A stretch of DNA of 64,000 bases from Rhizobiaceae bacterium (GCA_014238155.1 JABABQ010000041.1:1-64000); one strand, 5' to 3'. Positions 1 through 8,773 are shown, counted from the first letter of the stretch. A program made the numbers and translations. The notes: generated by a model from the sequence alone, not told the origin.

Positions 1-51
1 CATCCGCTTCTCTTCATCATCCCAGTTCCGACGTCTGCGCCGCTTCGCCAC
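1..51 (-). CDS. IS66-family OrfA (TnpA-like), N-terminal fragment
   Basis: Seventeen codons are visible before the window edge, starting at GTG (51-49) with a good AGGGGAG ribosome-binding site 6-7 nt upstream. The peptide VAKRRRRRNWDDEEKRM has the basic stretch followed by W-x-x-E-E-K-R that opens many IS66 accessory OrfA proteins (helix-turn-helix, Tnp_1/IS3-IS911-like fold). An in-frame TAA at 93-91 rules out a longer N-terminus. Only the first residues are present, so intactness of the gene cannot be judged. Confidence 0.6.
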   Translation of the reverse strand, partial: MAKRRRRRNWDDEEKRM

Positions 52-63
52 AATCCACTCCCC

Positions 64-93
64 TAATGTCCATTTAATCGCTAATGGACATTA
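64..93. repeat. Perfect 11-bp inverted repeat in the IS66 leader
   Basis: TAATGTCCATT (64-74) and AATGGACATTA (83-93) are exact reverse complements around an 8-nt loop. The structure lies between the IS terminus and the OrfA ribosome-binding site and has no following T-run. It is therefore more likely a regulatory hairpin or protein site in the IS leader than a terminator. Confidence 0.55.
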
Positions 94-221
94 CCTCTCA
101 CTACCGTTCAAAGGCAGGGCGGGTTCGCCGGGCGCTTACCTTAAAACCCGAAGGAGACAATGTTTAGCTGCGGTGGCAATGGCTCTGTAAGTTAGTAGTA
201 TCTTCAACTGATCTACTATTG

Positions 222-734
222 TTAAAGCGAAATCATCAGCATAGTTGAGATCTGCATCACCAAAACAACGATGGCCGCCGCTGAAATAGGCACACCGAAC
301 GGAATAATTCCCCTGCCCCCAAAAAACTCAACATATCGCTGGATCTGAGAAATCCCATCTAGAATGGTCCCCTTGAGGACAAATACATTGACAGCAACTA
401 ACACCAGGAACAGCAATCCAAACAGCATCAGATAATGCGCTCCAACCACGAGTGGTATGATTGCAAGAAGCTTAATGTCTCCGGCTCCGATTAAACCAGC
501 CATCCAAGCTGCGAACAAAACCACAAACAACGCCAGTCCCGCCGCAGGTCCAAACCATGCAGCAGCCGCGAGATCCGGCTGCTGAAAAAAAAGATAGGTG
601 TTAGCGATCCCAAGCAACCCAAGCGCCAACACATCGTTATTAGCGATTTTTTGAATCTTGAGATCGCGCAACCCTATGCGTATCAACAGCGCGATTGCGG
701 CAATCGGAACCAATATAGCAAAAATCGGCGACAT
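222..734 (-). CDS. cpaA: Prepilin peptidase CpaA/TadV (A24 family)
   Basis: A 170-residue polytopic membrane protein of the A24 aspartic prepilin peptidase family. It would cleave the leader of the Flp pilin and TadE-type pseudopilins at the inner membrane. Seen in the sequence: several hydrophobic segments, an N-terminal D-L-K-x-x-K-I-x-N stretch (first catalytic Asp region, about residue 24) and the second catalytic motif G-A-G-D-I-K-L-L near residue 83. The length fits the short peptidases of Tad systems, which lack the methylase domain of PilD. The start ATG overlaps the tadD stop (TAATG), indicating translational coupling. It is last in the minus-strand arm. Confidence 0.9.
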   Translation of the reverse strand: MSPIFAILVPIAAIALLIRIGLRDLKIQKIANNDVLALGLLGIANTYLFFQQPDLAAAAWFGPAAGLALFVVLFAAWMAGLIGAGDIKLLAIIPLVVGAHYLMLFGLLFLVLVAVNVFVLKGTILDGISQIQRYVEFFGGRGIIPFGVPISAAAIVVLVMQISTMLMISL

Positions 735-1282
735 TACCGCCGCTCAATATTTCTCACACTCGATCCAAGTAATTCCAGATTGTTCTTGATGGTAATATCG
801 CCGGGGTCGAGTTCATAGGCTCTCAAAAGTGAGGCACGAGCAGATCTCAGATCGCCACGCAACAGATAAGAATATCCCCTGTTGTTGTGATAGTCTTTTG
901 TCGAGCCGATCAGCTTTCGAGCCCGGCCATACGCCAAATCAGACAGGTCGAAGCGACCGATTCTGTCGGACGACGCCGCCAGGCCCAACCAGGCGTTGCC
1001 ATCGTTGGGAGCCAACTTGACCGCATGATAAAACAGCTTGCCGGAGTTGCCGTAATTTTCCTGTTGAAAATTCTTCACACCAGCCGTGACGGCCTCATCT
1101 GAAGAATAGAATTCAGTCGTAGCGACGGTTCCCAACTCTTCAAAAGTTGACCCAAAGGCCGAATATTGTTCTTCGACCGGTTCATTCGTGCGCACGATTC
1201 CATCGATGCCCAATTTGCCTGCTTGACAGCCTGAAACCGCCAACGTCAGCACCAACAAAATTGATTTTACATGTATTTTCAT
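734..1282 (-). CDS. tadD: TadD-like TPR lipoprotein of the Tad pilus
   Basis: A 182-residue predicted lipoprotein. The start ATG at 1282 is chosen over an upstream frame extension because it gives a compact signal peptide ending in the lipobox L-A-V-S-G-C. The body contains tetratricopeptide-type helices (for example around N-A-W-L-G-L-A and a second unit ending L-R-A-Y-E-L-D-P-G-D). TadD proteins are TPR lipoproteins that act as pilotins or assembly factors for the Tad secretin. It lies between tadC (92-bp gap) and cpaA, with which it shares a TAATG overlap. Confidence 0.85.
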   Translation of the reverse strand: MKIHVKSILLVLTLAVSGCQAGKLGIDGIVRTNEPVEEQYSAFGSTFEELGTVATTEFYSSDEAVTAGVKNFQQENYGNSGKLFYHAVKLAPNDGNAWLGLAASSDRIGRFDLSDLAYGRARKLIGSTKDYHNNRGYSYLLRGDLRSARASLLRAYELDPGDITIKNNLELLGSSVRNIERR

Positions 1283-1374
1283 AGACCCAATACCCAAGCC
1301 GGAATATCCGACGATCAAATTCCCCGAGGCTTGTTACCTGCAAAAAAGCACCAAGTACAGTCTCGCAGCTACAG

Positions 1375-2325
1375 CTAGTAGAACACACCCTTCATCCTGA
1401 TGATCACCGGTAACATGATAATCATTAAAACAACAGGAAAAACACACAGTCCTAGCGGTATCACCATCTTTACCGGCAATGAGTTTGCCTTTTCCTCAGC
1501 AGCCAAAATGCGGTCCGTCCGCATTTCATCAGAATAGACACGCAGTGCCTCCGTCAGGCTGGTGCCCAATTCTTCTGATTGACGGAACAATACCGCGAGA
1601 GACCGAGCTTCCTGAATATCAACGCGATCAGCCAGTTCAGACAATGATTCGCGCAACGGTTTACCCGCCCGCATCTGCAGGGCCATAATCGCCAATTGAA
1701 TTCCCAACGCCGGATGAGAACCCGAAAGTTCATCAGAAACCCGAGCCACTGCAGCTTCCATGCTCATGCCAGCGTCAGCGCATGTAATCATCAAATCCAT
1801 GAAATCTGGGAATCCGCGGCGATACAGTATTTTTTGACTGTTTTCAAAACGATCAAGCGCAATGGCTGGCATCACCATCATGGCCAGACCGAGTAGCCCG
1901 GACGCCATCAGGCCAAAAAGCTGAGGAATTTGTTGTGGCAATATCCATCGGACGATAAAATAAAACGCCAAAAATCCCACCGCAACAGACAAGAGTCTAA
2001 TGAAATGATATATTTTGGTTGAATTGGGGTGATGAAAGCCTGCGCGAAACAACTTTGCTTGCAGCGAATCTACACCTCTGTTACTTTCGTGGGCTGTCTT
2101 AAAATATGTTTCGATCGGCAAACGTGCCTTGATTCGAGTCAGTTCAACTCTCCCCGTCAACGAACGCTTATTGATTGCGCCTTCATTCGCAAGCTCATCA
2201 GCGAGCCGCCGTCGTGTTTCCAGCGCGGGGCGGAGTAAAAAATATCCAAACAGGAATAGCGTCGACGCTGAAAAAAATACTAACACCGAGATAAAAGTTT
2301 GGGAGTTTATAAATTCCTGTAGCAT
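1375..2325 (-). CDS. tadC: Tad inner-membrane platform protein TadC
   Basis: A 316-residue type II secretion F-domain (GspF/TadC) protein. An N-terminal membrane segment (about residues 15-35) and a central membrane pair (about 115-160) precede the cytoplasmic F domain, which has the typical F-P-D-F-M-D-L-M and S-L-A-V-L-F-R-Q-S-E-E-L-G-T-S sequences. A C-terminal hydrophobic hairpin follows. With TadB it forms the inner-membrane platform driven by the TadA ATPase. It starts 12 bp after tadB in the same operon. Confidence 0.92.
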   Translation of the reverse strand: MLQEFINSQTFISVLVFFSASTLFLFGYFLLRPALETRRRLADELANEGAINKRSLTGRVELTRIKARLPIETYFKTAHESNRGVDSLQAKLFRAGFHHPNSTKIYHFIRLLSVAVGFLAFYFIVRWILPQQIPQLFGLMASGLLGLAMMVMPAIALDRFENSQKILYRRGFPDFMDLMITCADAGMSMEAAVARVSDELSGSHPALGIQLAIMALQMRAGKPLRESLSELADRVDIQEARSLAVLFRQSEELGTSLTEALRVYSDEMRTDRILAAEEKANSLPVKMVIPLGLCVFPVVLMIIMLPVIIRMKGVFY

Positions 2326-2337
2326 GCCTAAAACCCA

Positions 2338-3312
2338 TCAAAAATCAAAATTGACCATTCGGTACATTATGTAATCGCCCAGCAAGGCCCAAATACCGAA
2401 AACGACGAATACTGGCAAAATGATTGCTTCGCCCCATACCGACCCATAATAATCCGGCGCTATTACTAGCAGGATCCCGAACATCACGAAGGGGAATGCA
2501 GATATCATGATTGCAGACATCCGGCCTTCAGAAGACAGCGCACGAATTTTCTGTTTCAATTTCCGCCGTTCTCTCAATATTACGCTGAGATTGGACAAAA
2601 TTTCGGTCAAGTTGCCGCCGGTTTCCGCTTGAATTGACAATGAAACCGCGAGCAATTGAAGGCCTTCATAGCCCACCCGCTCAGCCAGTTTTTTGACCGC
2701 AGTTTCCATATTCAAACCAAAACTGATCTCATCCGTTACGATGCCAAACTCTGTGCCGATGGGATCCTGCATTTCTCGTGCGATCAATGCGACTGCGATT
2801 GAGGATGGGTGACCGGCCCTCAGTGACCGCACCATCATATCCAGAGCATCAGGCAATTGCTTTCCAAAAATCAACATGCGCTTATTGCGAAGTCGACGCA
2901 GGATCAAAATAGGCAGAACAACCATCACGAAGCCGGCAATTAACAGAGAAACTAAAACACTCCAACCGAAAAATAGATTCGTTCCAACTCCCAGGGAGAT
3001 CCCCGACAGAATAAATATAAACGCAAAAAGTACCGGATTGCCTGTTCGACCGGACTGAGTATAAAGCCTGTTTAGCCGGATAGCCCCGAAGGCAAAGTCG
3101 CCGTGCCGATCAAGTCCGCGTTCCTTCAAAAGCGATTGCAGCGTTTCATGAGTTACTTCGTTCGATTCCATTCGTTTAAGGCGATAGTTGATACTTGTCG
3201 AATGGGCCCTGCGCCTGCTGGCGTTTGAGTAGATGACTTGAAACACCAGGATCACAGAAGCTGCAACCAGGACATAAATCAGGTAAAGAATAGTTTGTGG
3301 ATCGAAATTCAT
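2338..3312 (-). CDS. tadB: Tad inner-membrane platform protein TadB
   Basis: A 324-residue GspF-domain protein paralogous to TadC. An N-terminal membrane helix (residues about 8-28) and a central membrane pair are followed by the F domain with L-P-D-A-L-D-M-M-V-R-S-L-R-A-G-H and A-V-S-L-S-I-Q-A-E-T-G-G-N-L. A C-terminal membrane pair ends the protein. Its ATG overlaps the tadA stop as ATGA, so the two are translationally coupled. It partners with TadC as the pilus assembly platform. Confidence 0.93.
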   Translation of the reverse strand: MNFDPQTILYLIYVLVAASVILVFQVIYSNASRRRAHSTSINYRLKRMESNEVTHETLQSLLKERGLDRHGDFAFGAIRLNRLYTQSGRTGNPVLFAFIFILSGISLGVGTNLFFGWSVLVSLLIAGFVMVVLPILILRRLRNKRMLIFGKQLPDALDMMVRSLRAGHPSSIAVALIAREMQDPIGTEFGIVTDEISFGLNMETAVKKLAERVGYEGLQLLAVSLSIQAETGGNLTEILSNLSVILRERRKLKQKIRALSSEGRMSAIMISAFPFVMFGILLVIAPDYYGSVWGEAIILPVFVVFGIWALLGDYIMYRMVNFDF

Positions 3313-4721
3313 AATACAATCCTTGGGTTAAAGGCATCTTCGGGGAAATTCAAACCCATGGTCGCCGCCTCATCTGCAAACCGAGGTCGAACGCCAGAAG
3401 CTCTGAATTCGCCGATAATCTTACCGTCAGGGGCCACGTCTTTACGTTGAAATGTATAGATATCCTGCATTTGAACCACATCACCTTCCATACCCGTAAT
3501 CTCAGTGATATTCATCACGCGACGTCCACCGTCCGAAAGACGTTGGGTTTGAACAATAATATCAATGGCCGATACAATCTGATTGCGTATGGAAACTTGC
3601 GACATCGGCATTCCTGCCATACCTACCATTTGTTCCATCCGCCCCAGAGCATCGCGGGGAGTATTGGCGTGAATAGTGGTCATGGAACCTTCATGACCGG
3701 TATTCATCGCCTGTAACATGTCGAATGCTTCCTCACCGCGAACCTCGCCAACAACAATTCGGTCTGGTCGCATTCGAAGCGCATTCTTGACGAGTTCACG
3801 CTGTTTAATTTCACCTTTGCCTTCCATATTTGGAGGACGAGTTTCCAGGCGGCCCACATGCGGTTGTTGCAACTGTAATTCGGCCGCATCTTCGATTGTG
3901 ATCAATCTTTCCTTGGGAGAAATATAGTTCGACAGAGCATTCAACATAGTGGTCTTACCACTGCCTGTACCGCCTGAGATCAAAATTGATTTCCGCGAAC
4001 GAACCGCAACTTTGAGAAAGTCAATCATCGGCTGTTTGATTGAATTGAATGCGATCAACTTTTCCAACGAATAGGGTTGAGCCGAAAACTTCCTGATCGA
4101 AACCAGTGGACCGTCGACCGTAATGGGCCGAACTGCAACATTAACACGGGACCCATCTTCAAGACGTGCATCAACCATTGGCGATGATTCATCAACACGA
4201 CGCCCCATCGCCGAAACAATTTTGTTAATAATACGCAACAGGTGAGCTTCGTCACGGAATCGAATCGGAGATTCGGCCAGTTGCCCACCCCGTTCGACAT
4301 ATACACTCCTGTGGGTATTAATGAGAATGTCGGAGATGCTTTCATCTTTCAACAACGGCTCAATCGGCCCCAGGCCAAGCATCTCGTCGGCCGTTTCCTC
4401 GCTCAGCCTATCCAGCTCTCGGGCATTGAGAGTATAATTGTTTTCCCGAACAAATTCTCTCACAAGCGGCAAGATTTGTACGATAATCTCCTCGGCAGTC
4501 GAATCATCAAGTGCAGAAAGATTGAAGCGTTCAAGCAGATGACCGTGCAGGTCGACTTTCAGGGAGAGAAAAAAATCGCCCTGTTCGTCGGCCTTGGATT
4601 TTGCAGCTTGTTGTTCTGCGTTTGGTTTCCCATCCGCATCCGAGATTTCGTCATCCACAGACTCCAGCTTTGGAGAAGCTTTCTGGGCATTCGTCTTGTC
4701 CTTGGAAAATCTGCCCAACAT
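3309..4721 (-). CDS. tadA: Tad pilus assembly ATPase TadA/CpaF
   Basis: A type II/IV secretion ATPase (PulE/VirB11 superfamily) that powers Flp pilus assembly. Counting from an upstream in-frame TTG (4742), Walker A GGTGSGKT is at residues 257-264. It is followed by an Asp box ([11 protein letters not shown]), Walker [12 protein letters not shown] and a His box ([11 protein letters not shown]). The N-terminus is charged and variable, as in CpaF proteins. ATG at 4721 gives 470 residues and is preferred; GTG 4736 and TTG 4742 are alternatives. First gene of the minus arm; stop overlaps tadB. Confidence 0.95.
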   Translation of the reverse strand: MLGRFSKDKTNAQKASPKLESVDDEISDADGKPNAEQQAAKSKADEQGDFFLSLKVDLHGHLLERFNLSALDDSTAEEIIVQILPLVREFVRENNYTLNARELDRLSEETADEMLGLGPIEPLLKDESISDILINTHRSVYVERGGQLAESPIRFRDEAHLLRIINKIVSAMGRRVDESSPMVDARLEDGSRVNVAVRPITVDGPLVSIRKFSAQPYSLEKLIAFNSIKQPMIDFLKVAVRSRKSILISGGTGSGKTTMLNALSNYISPKERLITIEDAAELQLQQPHVGRLETRPPNMEGKGEIKQRELVKNALRMRPDRIVVGEVRGEEAFDMLQAMNTGHEGSMTTIHANTPRDALGRMEQMVGMAGMPMSQVSIRNQIVSAIDIIVQTQRLSDGGRRVMNITEITGMEGDVVQMQDIYTFQRKDVAPDGKIIGEFRASGVRPRFADEAATMGLNFPEDAFNPRIVL

Positions 4722-4813
4722 AATTTTCAGTCCCACACTCAAAGATTAAACATACCCATTATAATCAAGAAATTTCCCTGTATTATAAAGTCATTAAATT
4801 TACAATTCGGTAA

Positions 4814-4837
4814 TTAGTAAACCATTAACCTTAATGG
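4814..4837. promoter_or_regulatory. CtrA-like site and palindrome upstream of tadA
   Basis: TTAG-N7-TTAA (4814-4828) deviates by one base from the CtrA consensus TTAA-N7-TTAA. It overlaps the palindrome CCATTAA-CC-TTAATGG (4822-4837). It lies about 90-115 bp upstream of the tadA start. CtrA control of pilus genes is established in Caulobacter; its action here is inferred. Confidence 0.4.
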
Positions 4838-5296
4838 CTACCGCCAGAACGGACAAATTCGCCAATCAATCTTCGCCAAATGATCGAGAATCGTTCTGTA
4901 CATCACCCTGATTCCTGACGCAGCGCATATTGGTAATTCAAATGCGAAATTTACACTTTCTATGCCGGACAAACCGGATTGATGAATTTGAGCATTGGCC
5001 TGCGATTGGCAATTCGGAATTCCAAATCATTCGAAATCCAACGCCAGTCCGCATTTGTACAGATTGGCCCGGATCGAGCATTCAAGGAGCAAACCCGATA
5101 TCGATTAACTTTGATGTACAGAATTACAGATTCAAATCCTAATTTGTGAGAGTTATTGCACGATTATACGGTGAACGAGTATCGACTCTCGATTCCTTTG
5201 TTGGTCACTACGCGCCGGTGGGAAGACGTCATTTGGGAATTATGTCGGCCAGATCGCCAAATTGTCATCGACCGATCTGTCAATTCCAAAAAATGG

Positions 5297-5311
5297 TTAA
5301 CGCACGGTAAA
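5297..5311. promoter_or_regulatory. Imperfect CtrA-like site upstream of flp
   Basis: TTAACGCACGGTAAA (TTAA-N7-TAAA) is one base from the CtrA consensus and sits 82 bp upstream of the perfect site at 5379. Two sites in tandem ahead of the major pilin gene would fit cooperative CtrA binding. Confidence 0.35.
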
Positions 5312-5378
5312 CCCACAGAAAACATACCCCAAAGGTTAAAAGCCGCCCAGTTTGCTAAAAATATCAAGCAATTTAGTA

Positions 5379-5393
5379 TTAACGAATTGTTAA
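5379..5393. promoter_or_regulatory. Perfect CtrA consensus site upstream of flp
   Basis: TTAACGAATTGTTAA is an exact TTAA-N7-TTAA match to the alphaproteobacterial CtrA motif, centred about 125 bp upstream of the flp ATG. Caulobacter pilA, the equivalent pilin gene, is a known CtrA target. Confidence 0.55.
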
Positions 5394-5510
5394 AATGCAT
5401 TGACTCAGACGGAGCAGAAGAGTCAAAATCACGTCGGCAACGAAGAGTTAGTTGGGCGGTGGCAGCTATTGAATCGTTGTAGTAACTTCAAACAGTAGGA
5501 TTTAAATACA

Positions 5511-5690
5511 ATGAAAACTCTTAAGAACATCGCAACTAAATTTGCAAAAGAAGAAGACGGCGCAGCAATGATCGAATATACGATTTTGATTGGACTTATC
5601 GCTGCGGCAGTGATTCTCGCAATCGGCGTAATTAGCACTTGGATAATTGGTGAGTGGGAAGGTTTGGCTACTGCCCTCGGAGCCAGCTGA
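5511..5690 (+). CDS. flp: Flp-type major pilin
   Basis: A 59-residue Flp/Fap pilin, the structural subunit of the Tad pilus. The leader (residues 1-17) ends at Gly17, followed by A-A-M-I-E-Y, which is the Flp processing site G/XXXXEY with Glu and Tyr at mature positions 5 and 6. A single hydrophobic helix (I-L-I-G-L-I-A-A-A-V-I-L-A-I-G-V-I) follows. An AGTAGGA-like ribosome-binding site lies about 10 nt upstream. A strong terminator begins 18 bp after the stop, so flp probably makes a separate abundant mRNA. CtrA-like sites lie upstream. Confidence 0.95.
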   Translation: MKTLKNIATKFAKEEDGAAMIEYTILIGLIAAAVILAIGVISTWIIGEWEGLATALGAS

Positions 5691-5707
5691 TAAAAAAACT
5701 AAATATT

Positions 5708-5743
5708 GCAGTCCCGGCTTTATGGATCGGGACTGCTTCTTTA
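5708..5743 (+). terminator. Rho-independent terminator after flp
   Basis: GCAGTCCCG (5708-5716) pairs perfectly with CGGGACTGC (5728-5736) around an 11-nt loop and is followed by TTCTTT. It would separate pilin transcription from the cpaB-onward operon, or partly attenuate read-through. Confidence 0.88.
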
Positions 5744-5838
5744 TTGCATGACTCAGAAATCTCGCCTGAGTAATATCAAAAAATTGGACGAATTGTTAGC
5801 AATTTTTTGCATGTGATACTCACGCATGGAGTAGTAAG

Positions 5839-6957
5839 ATGCGCCTGAACACATTTATAATGATATTTCTGGCATTCGCATTTGGACTAGGCGCGGTGGT
5901 GCTCACCAATATGTGGCTTGCTGGACAGCTTAATAACTCCCAGGAGGCGGTTGCTGAGGTTCCTCGCAACACAGTGGTTGTCGCATCCTCTTCACTGAGT
6001 TTTGGAACCACGCTGGATACCAGCAACCTTAAAGAGATTGAATGGAATTCAAGTTCGCTTCCAGAGGGCGCGTTCCAAAAGGTCGAGGACCTTTTCAAGG
6101 AAGAAGGTTCCAGACAAGTTTTGATTCCAGTTGGATTAAACGAGCCTGTTTTGATCACAAAGATAACCGGCCCAGGTCAACGGGCTACATTATCAGCAGT
6201 TCTTTCTGACGGCATGAAAGCCATTTCCATCCGTGTCAACGACGTCTTGGGAGTTGCTGGATTTGTATTGCCGGGTGACCGCGTGGATATTATGCTCAAC
6301 CGCAGGGTCCGCAATGCCAGTTCTTCTGAAAGCAGTGCATATGTCGATGTGCTTTTGCAGAGCGTGAAAATCCTGGCGATTGACCAGATTGCAGATGAAA
6401 AGAAAGAAAATCCAACCGTCGTGAAATCTGTCACGGTAGAGGTAACCACACGCGATGCTCAAAAACTAATTTTGGCAGCTACTATTGGTTCGTTGTCGTT
6501 AGCACTGAGAGAGGTCGCATCGAACGAAGGCGAAATTCCTGAGCGTATTACGCTTAAAGATCTGGTTGGCGAAACTGCTGGTGAAGTTGCGGCCCGTAAC
6601 GCCGCCCTTGAGGCCAAAAAACGCCAGCAGGAAGAGCGAAGACTGGCCCTGCTTGCCGAGAAACAACGTGCTGAAAAACAGATTTTGGGTATTCAAAAAG
6701 TGATGGAGAATGTGGGCAGCCGGCTGGATAAACGTATCAGTGAGGTAGAATCTGCCCTTAAGAAGCCAAAAACAGGGAAAACGCCCGAAAATAAGCTTGC
6801 ATTAGAGGGTGTGTCTGCTCCAAAAGTACTCGAGACGGTAAAGGAAGTTGAGGTAATTCGATATATCGAGAAACCAAGATCTAAATTTTCTTCCGTTAAC
6901 GTATTCCGTGGGATGAAAAAAGAAACCTACGAAGTCCTCAGGGACGAACAGGAATAA
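5839..6957 (+). CDS. cpaB: Flp pilus assembly protein CpaB/RcpC
   Basis: A 372-residue CpaB-family protein. An N-terminal membrane anchor (residues about 5-28) is followed by a SAF domain (about 45-110, containing V-V-V-A-S-S-S-L-S-F-G-T-T-L) and the RcpC/CpaB domain with V-L-P-G-D-R-V-D-I-M-L. The C-terminal third is a charged, Lys/Glu-rich coiled coil (about residues 255-310). CpaB proteins sit in the periplasm with the secretin and are thought to contact peptidoglycan. It is first in the long plus-strand operon, 22 bp ahead of cpaC. Confidence 0.9.
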   Translation: MRLNTFIMIFLAFAFGLGAVVLTNMWLAGQLNNSQEAVAEVPRNTVVVASSSLSFGTTLDTSNLKEIEWNSSSLPEGAFQKVEDLFKEEGSRQVLIPVGLNEPVLITKITGPGQRATLSAVLSDGMKAISIRVNDVLGVAGFVLPGDRVDIMLNRRVRNASSSESSAYVDVLLQSVKILAIDQIADEKKENPTVVKSVTVEVTTRDAQKLILAATIGSLSLALREVASNEGEIPERITLKDLVGETAGEVAARNAALEAKKRQQEERRLALLAEKQRAEKQILGIQKVMENVGSRLDKRISEVESALKKPKTGKTPENKLALEGVSAPKVLETVKEVEVIRYIEKPRSKFSSVNVFRGMKKETYEVLRDEQE

Positions 6958-6979
6958 AATCTGGAGAGAGACAAAAACG

Positions 6980-8464
6980 ATGTGGGTAAATGTGTGGGCA
7001 CGTTTGATTTCCAGAGATGGAATATTAGTACGCTTTGGACTGAAATTTGCGCTGTGCGCGATTGTGGCGATCATCACAAACGTGATGCCGGTCCCCATAG
7101 TATCGCAGGCGATGGCTGCAGAAAAAAATCTGGATGTCAGTACCTCTCGGGTACACCGGGTTTTCGTTCCTCAGTCGAAGTCTCTCACCATCAAATTGAA
7201 CAGAAACTTTGGTGACTTGCTGATTGCCGATGGTAAAATCGCTGACGCCCAGCCCATCACCGACCAAATTCTATATGTTATCGGCAGAGGCCCTGGAACG
7301 ACTTCTATCAGTCTGTTCGATGAAGATAAACAATCTTTGGGCGTGATTGAAGTCGAAGTCGGAGTGGATGTCGCCGATTTGTCGAAAGCCATCAATCAGG
7401 CGGTTCCTGGTGCACGTATCCTGATTGGCACTGCCAACGGTCGACTGAGGCTTACAGGCCGCGTCAAAGACGGTGTCATGCTGGCCAAAGTATTGGATAT
7501 TTCAAGACAATACGGACAGCCGAACATCATTAATGCAATTACCGTCGAACAAAGTCAGCAAGTGAATCTGGAAGTTCGCATACTTGAAGTGGGTCGACTT
7601 GCCGGACGTGATCTGGGGATCGCACTCAATGCACAATCCAGTGGCAATACCGACTTTAGCGCTGGCCCAATCGGAGGCAATGCTTTTGCTGTAGCGGGTT
7701 TGGCTGGAGGAGCACCTTTTGCAAACATGATTGCGCGGGTTCTAGAAGCAGGCCTCAATGTCGACCTTCTTGTAAAGGCACTGGAAAGAAAGAATTTGGC
7801 CAGGCGCTTGGCCGAGCCCAATTTAACAACCTTATCCGGTGAACCAGCATCATTTCATGCAGGTGGAGAAGTTCCAATTCCGGTGCAAGGTGCTGACGGA
7901 GAAGTTACTGTTACGTTCAAGGAGTTTGGCGTTAAATTAGATTTTACTCCAACCGTGCTCGAAAACTCCAAGATTAATTTGAGGCTGGCACCAGAAGTTT
8001 CGGAAGTTGACGTGACCAGATCAGTAACAACGAATGGCATTTCAGTGCCCGGCTTTGCCACTCGCAAAGCAGAAACGGTGGTCGAATTGCGCGATGGTCA
8101 AGGATTCGCGATTGCGGGGTTGTTGCAAACACAAAACAGAAAAGAGCAGAGTCAACTTCCTTGGCTTGGACAAGTTCCTGTTTTGGGGGCCCTGTTTCGT
8201 TCATCTAGCTACATAAAAGACGAAACCGATCTGGTAATTATTGTAACTCCCAGGTTGGTTCGGCCGGCTTCTGCCCGTCAAACCATCAAGACGCCATTCG
8301 ATAACAAGCTTCCCGCAAATGATCCTCAGTTTTTTCTGCTGGGCAAGTTGGAGGTTACCAAAGACATGATACGTCGATACCGAAATGGCGACGGAGTAGA
8401 AGGTCCTTACGGTCACATGTTAACTTTCACCAACAAAAGTGAGTTGGCCTATGTTAAGAAATAG
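6980..8464 (+). CDS. cpaC: Tad secretin CpaC/RcpA
   Basis: A 494-residue type II/III secretin that forms the outer-membrane pore for the Flp pilus. It has a long N-terminal region with a hydrophobic signal (about residues 23-47, ending at A-M-A-A-E), a pilus-formation N-domain, a BON-like segment (about 140-185) and the C-terminal secretin domain (about 230-430). The secretin signatures V-P-I-P-V-Q-G, V-E-L-R-D-G-Q-G-F-A-I-A-G-L-L and L-P-W-L-G-Q-V-P-V-L-G-A-L-F-R are all present. A GGAGAGAG ribosome-binding site precedes ATG 6980. Its 3' end overlaps the next lipoprotein gene. Confidence 0.94.
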   Translation: MWVNVWARLISRDGILVRFGLKFALCAIVAIITNVMPVPIVSQAMAAEKNLDVSTSRVHRVFVPQSKSLTIKLNRNFGDLLIADGKIADAQPITDQILYVIGRGPGTTSISLFDEDKQSLGVIEVEVGVDVADLSKAINQAVPGARILIGTANGRLRLTGRVKDGVMLAKVLDISRQYGQPNIINAITVEQSQQVNLEVRILEVGRLAGRDLGIALNAQSSGNTDFSAGPIGGNAFAVAGLAGGAPFANMIARVLEAGLNVDLLVKALERKNLARRLAEPNLTTLSGEPASFHAGGEVPIPVQGADGEVTVTFKEFGVKLDFTPTVLENSKINLRLAPEVSEVDVTRSVTTNGISVPGFATRKAETVVELRDGQGFAIAGLLQTQNRKEQSQLPWLGQVPVLGALFRSSSYIKDETDLVIIVTPRLVRPASARQTIKTPFDNKLPANDPQFFLLGKLEVTKDMIRRYRNGDGVEGPYGHMLTFTNKSELAYVKK

Positions 8465-8702
8465 CGTTCTGTTTTTGTCTTTGGTGTCTTGCAGCCTTAT
8501 TTCCGGCTGCTCTGATTATTTGAATAACTTGGATACGGTCACACTCGAGGCTGGCGATACTCAATCCCACAATCGACTGCTTCACGTCGATAAACCGTTC
8601 AATCCGGACGGCACCAACGTGGTGATAAAGTCCGATGGACGCAGAGTCGCCGATACTGTGGAAGTTTACAAAAGTGGCTTGAGCAAGGCCCCGGTGGAAT
8701 AG
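8451..8702 (+). CDS. Small lipoprotein at the CpaD/RcpB position
   Basis: An 83-residue predicted lipoprotein with signal peptide and lipobox S-L-I-S-G-C. It contains L-D-T-V-T-L-E-A-G-D-T, a short motif I associate with small Tad-locus lipoproteins in alphaproteobacteria. ATG 8451 overlaps the last codons of cpaC by 14 bp, implying coupled translation with the secretin. It occupies the place where other Tad loci encode CpaD/RcpB, but is far shorter than those (about 200 residues). A secretin-accessory role is inferred from position and lipidation only. Confidence 0.72.
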   Translation: MLRNSVLFLSLVSCSLISGCSDYLNNLDTVTLEAGDTQSHNRLLHVDKPFNPDGTNVVIKSDGRRVADTVEVYKSGLSKAPVE

Positions 8703-8773
8703 GGAAGCAATTTGACGATCGACATTTAGTAGCTCTGCTCTGAATTTCCAATTTGATGCGGCAAAATAGCGGA

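Larger units (their letters stand above)
1..139 (-). mobile_element. IS66-family insertion sequence, one end (partial)
   Basis: Read on the minus strand, the element begins at 139 with GTAAGCGCCCGGCGAACC, which matches the GTAAGCG terminus typical of IS66-family inverted repeats. It then runs about 90 bp to a transposase-type reading frame and off the window edge. IS66 elements duplicate 8 bp of target, so the candidate duplication just outside is 140-147 (cttaaaac). The other end is not visible, so the duplication cannot be confirmed. The family assignment rests on the terminal sequence plus the OrfA-like protein start. Confidence 0.72.
4722..5510. other. Divergent tad control region, no convincing gene
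   Basis: Nearly 800 bp separate the tadA and flp starts. The stretch is AT-rich and holds no reading frame with both a plausible start and a recognisable protein. A 108-codon frame from TTG 5156 to 5482 exists but has no ribosome-binding site, looks compositionally random, and has two CtrA-like sites inside it. The region most likely carries the promoters and operators of both arms. Confidence 0.6.

Noticed and set aside
68-89. Similarity of the IS66-leader hairpin (CCATTTAATCG) to the MITE end
   Set aside because: Only about 11 bases agree, without the outer GAGCCGTTCA motif. The hairpin is explained within the IS66 leader.
1479-2374. Long frames antisense to tadC
   Set aside because: They mirror the coding bias of tadC and show no recognisable domain.
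5156-5482. A 108-codon frame in the tad control region
   Set aside because: It needs a TTG start without a ribosome-binding site, matches no family, and covers two CtrA-like sites.
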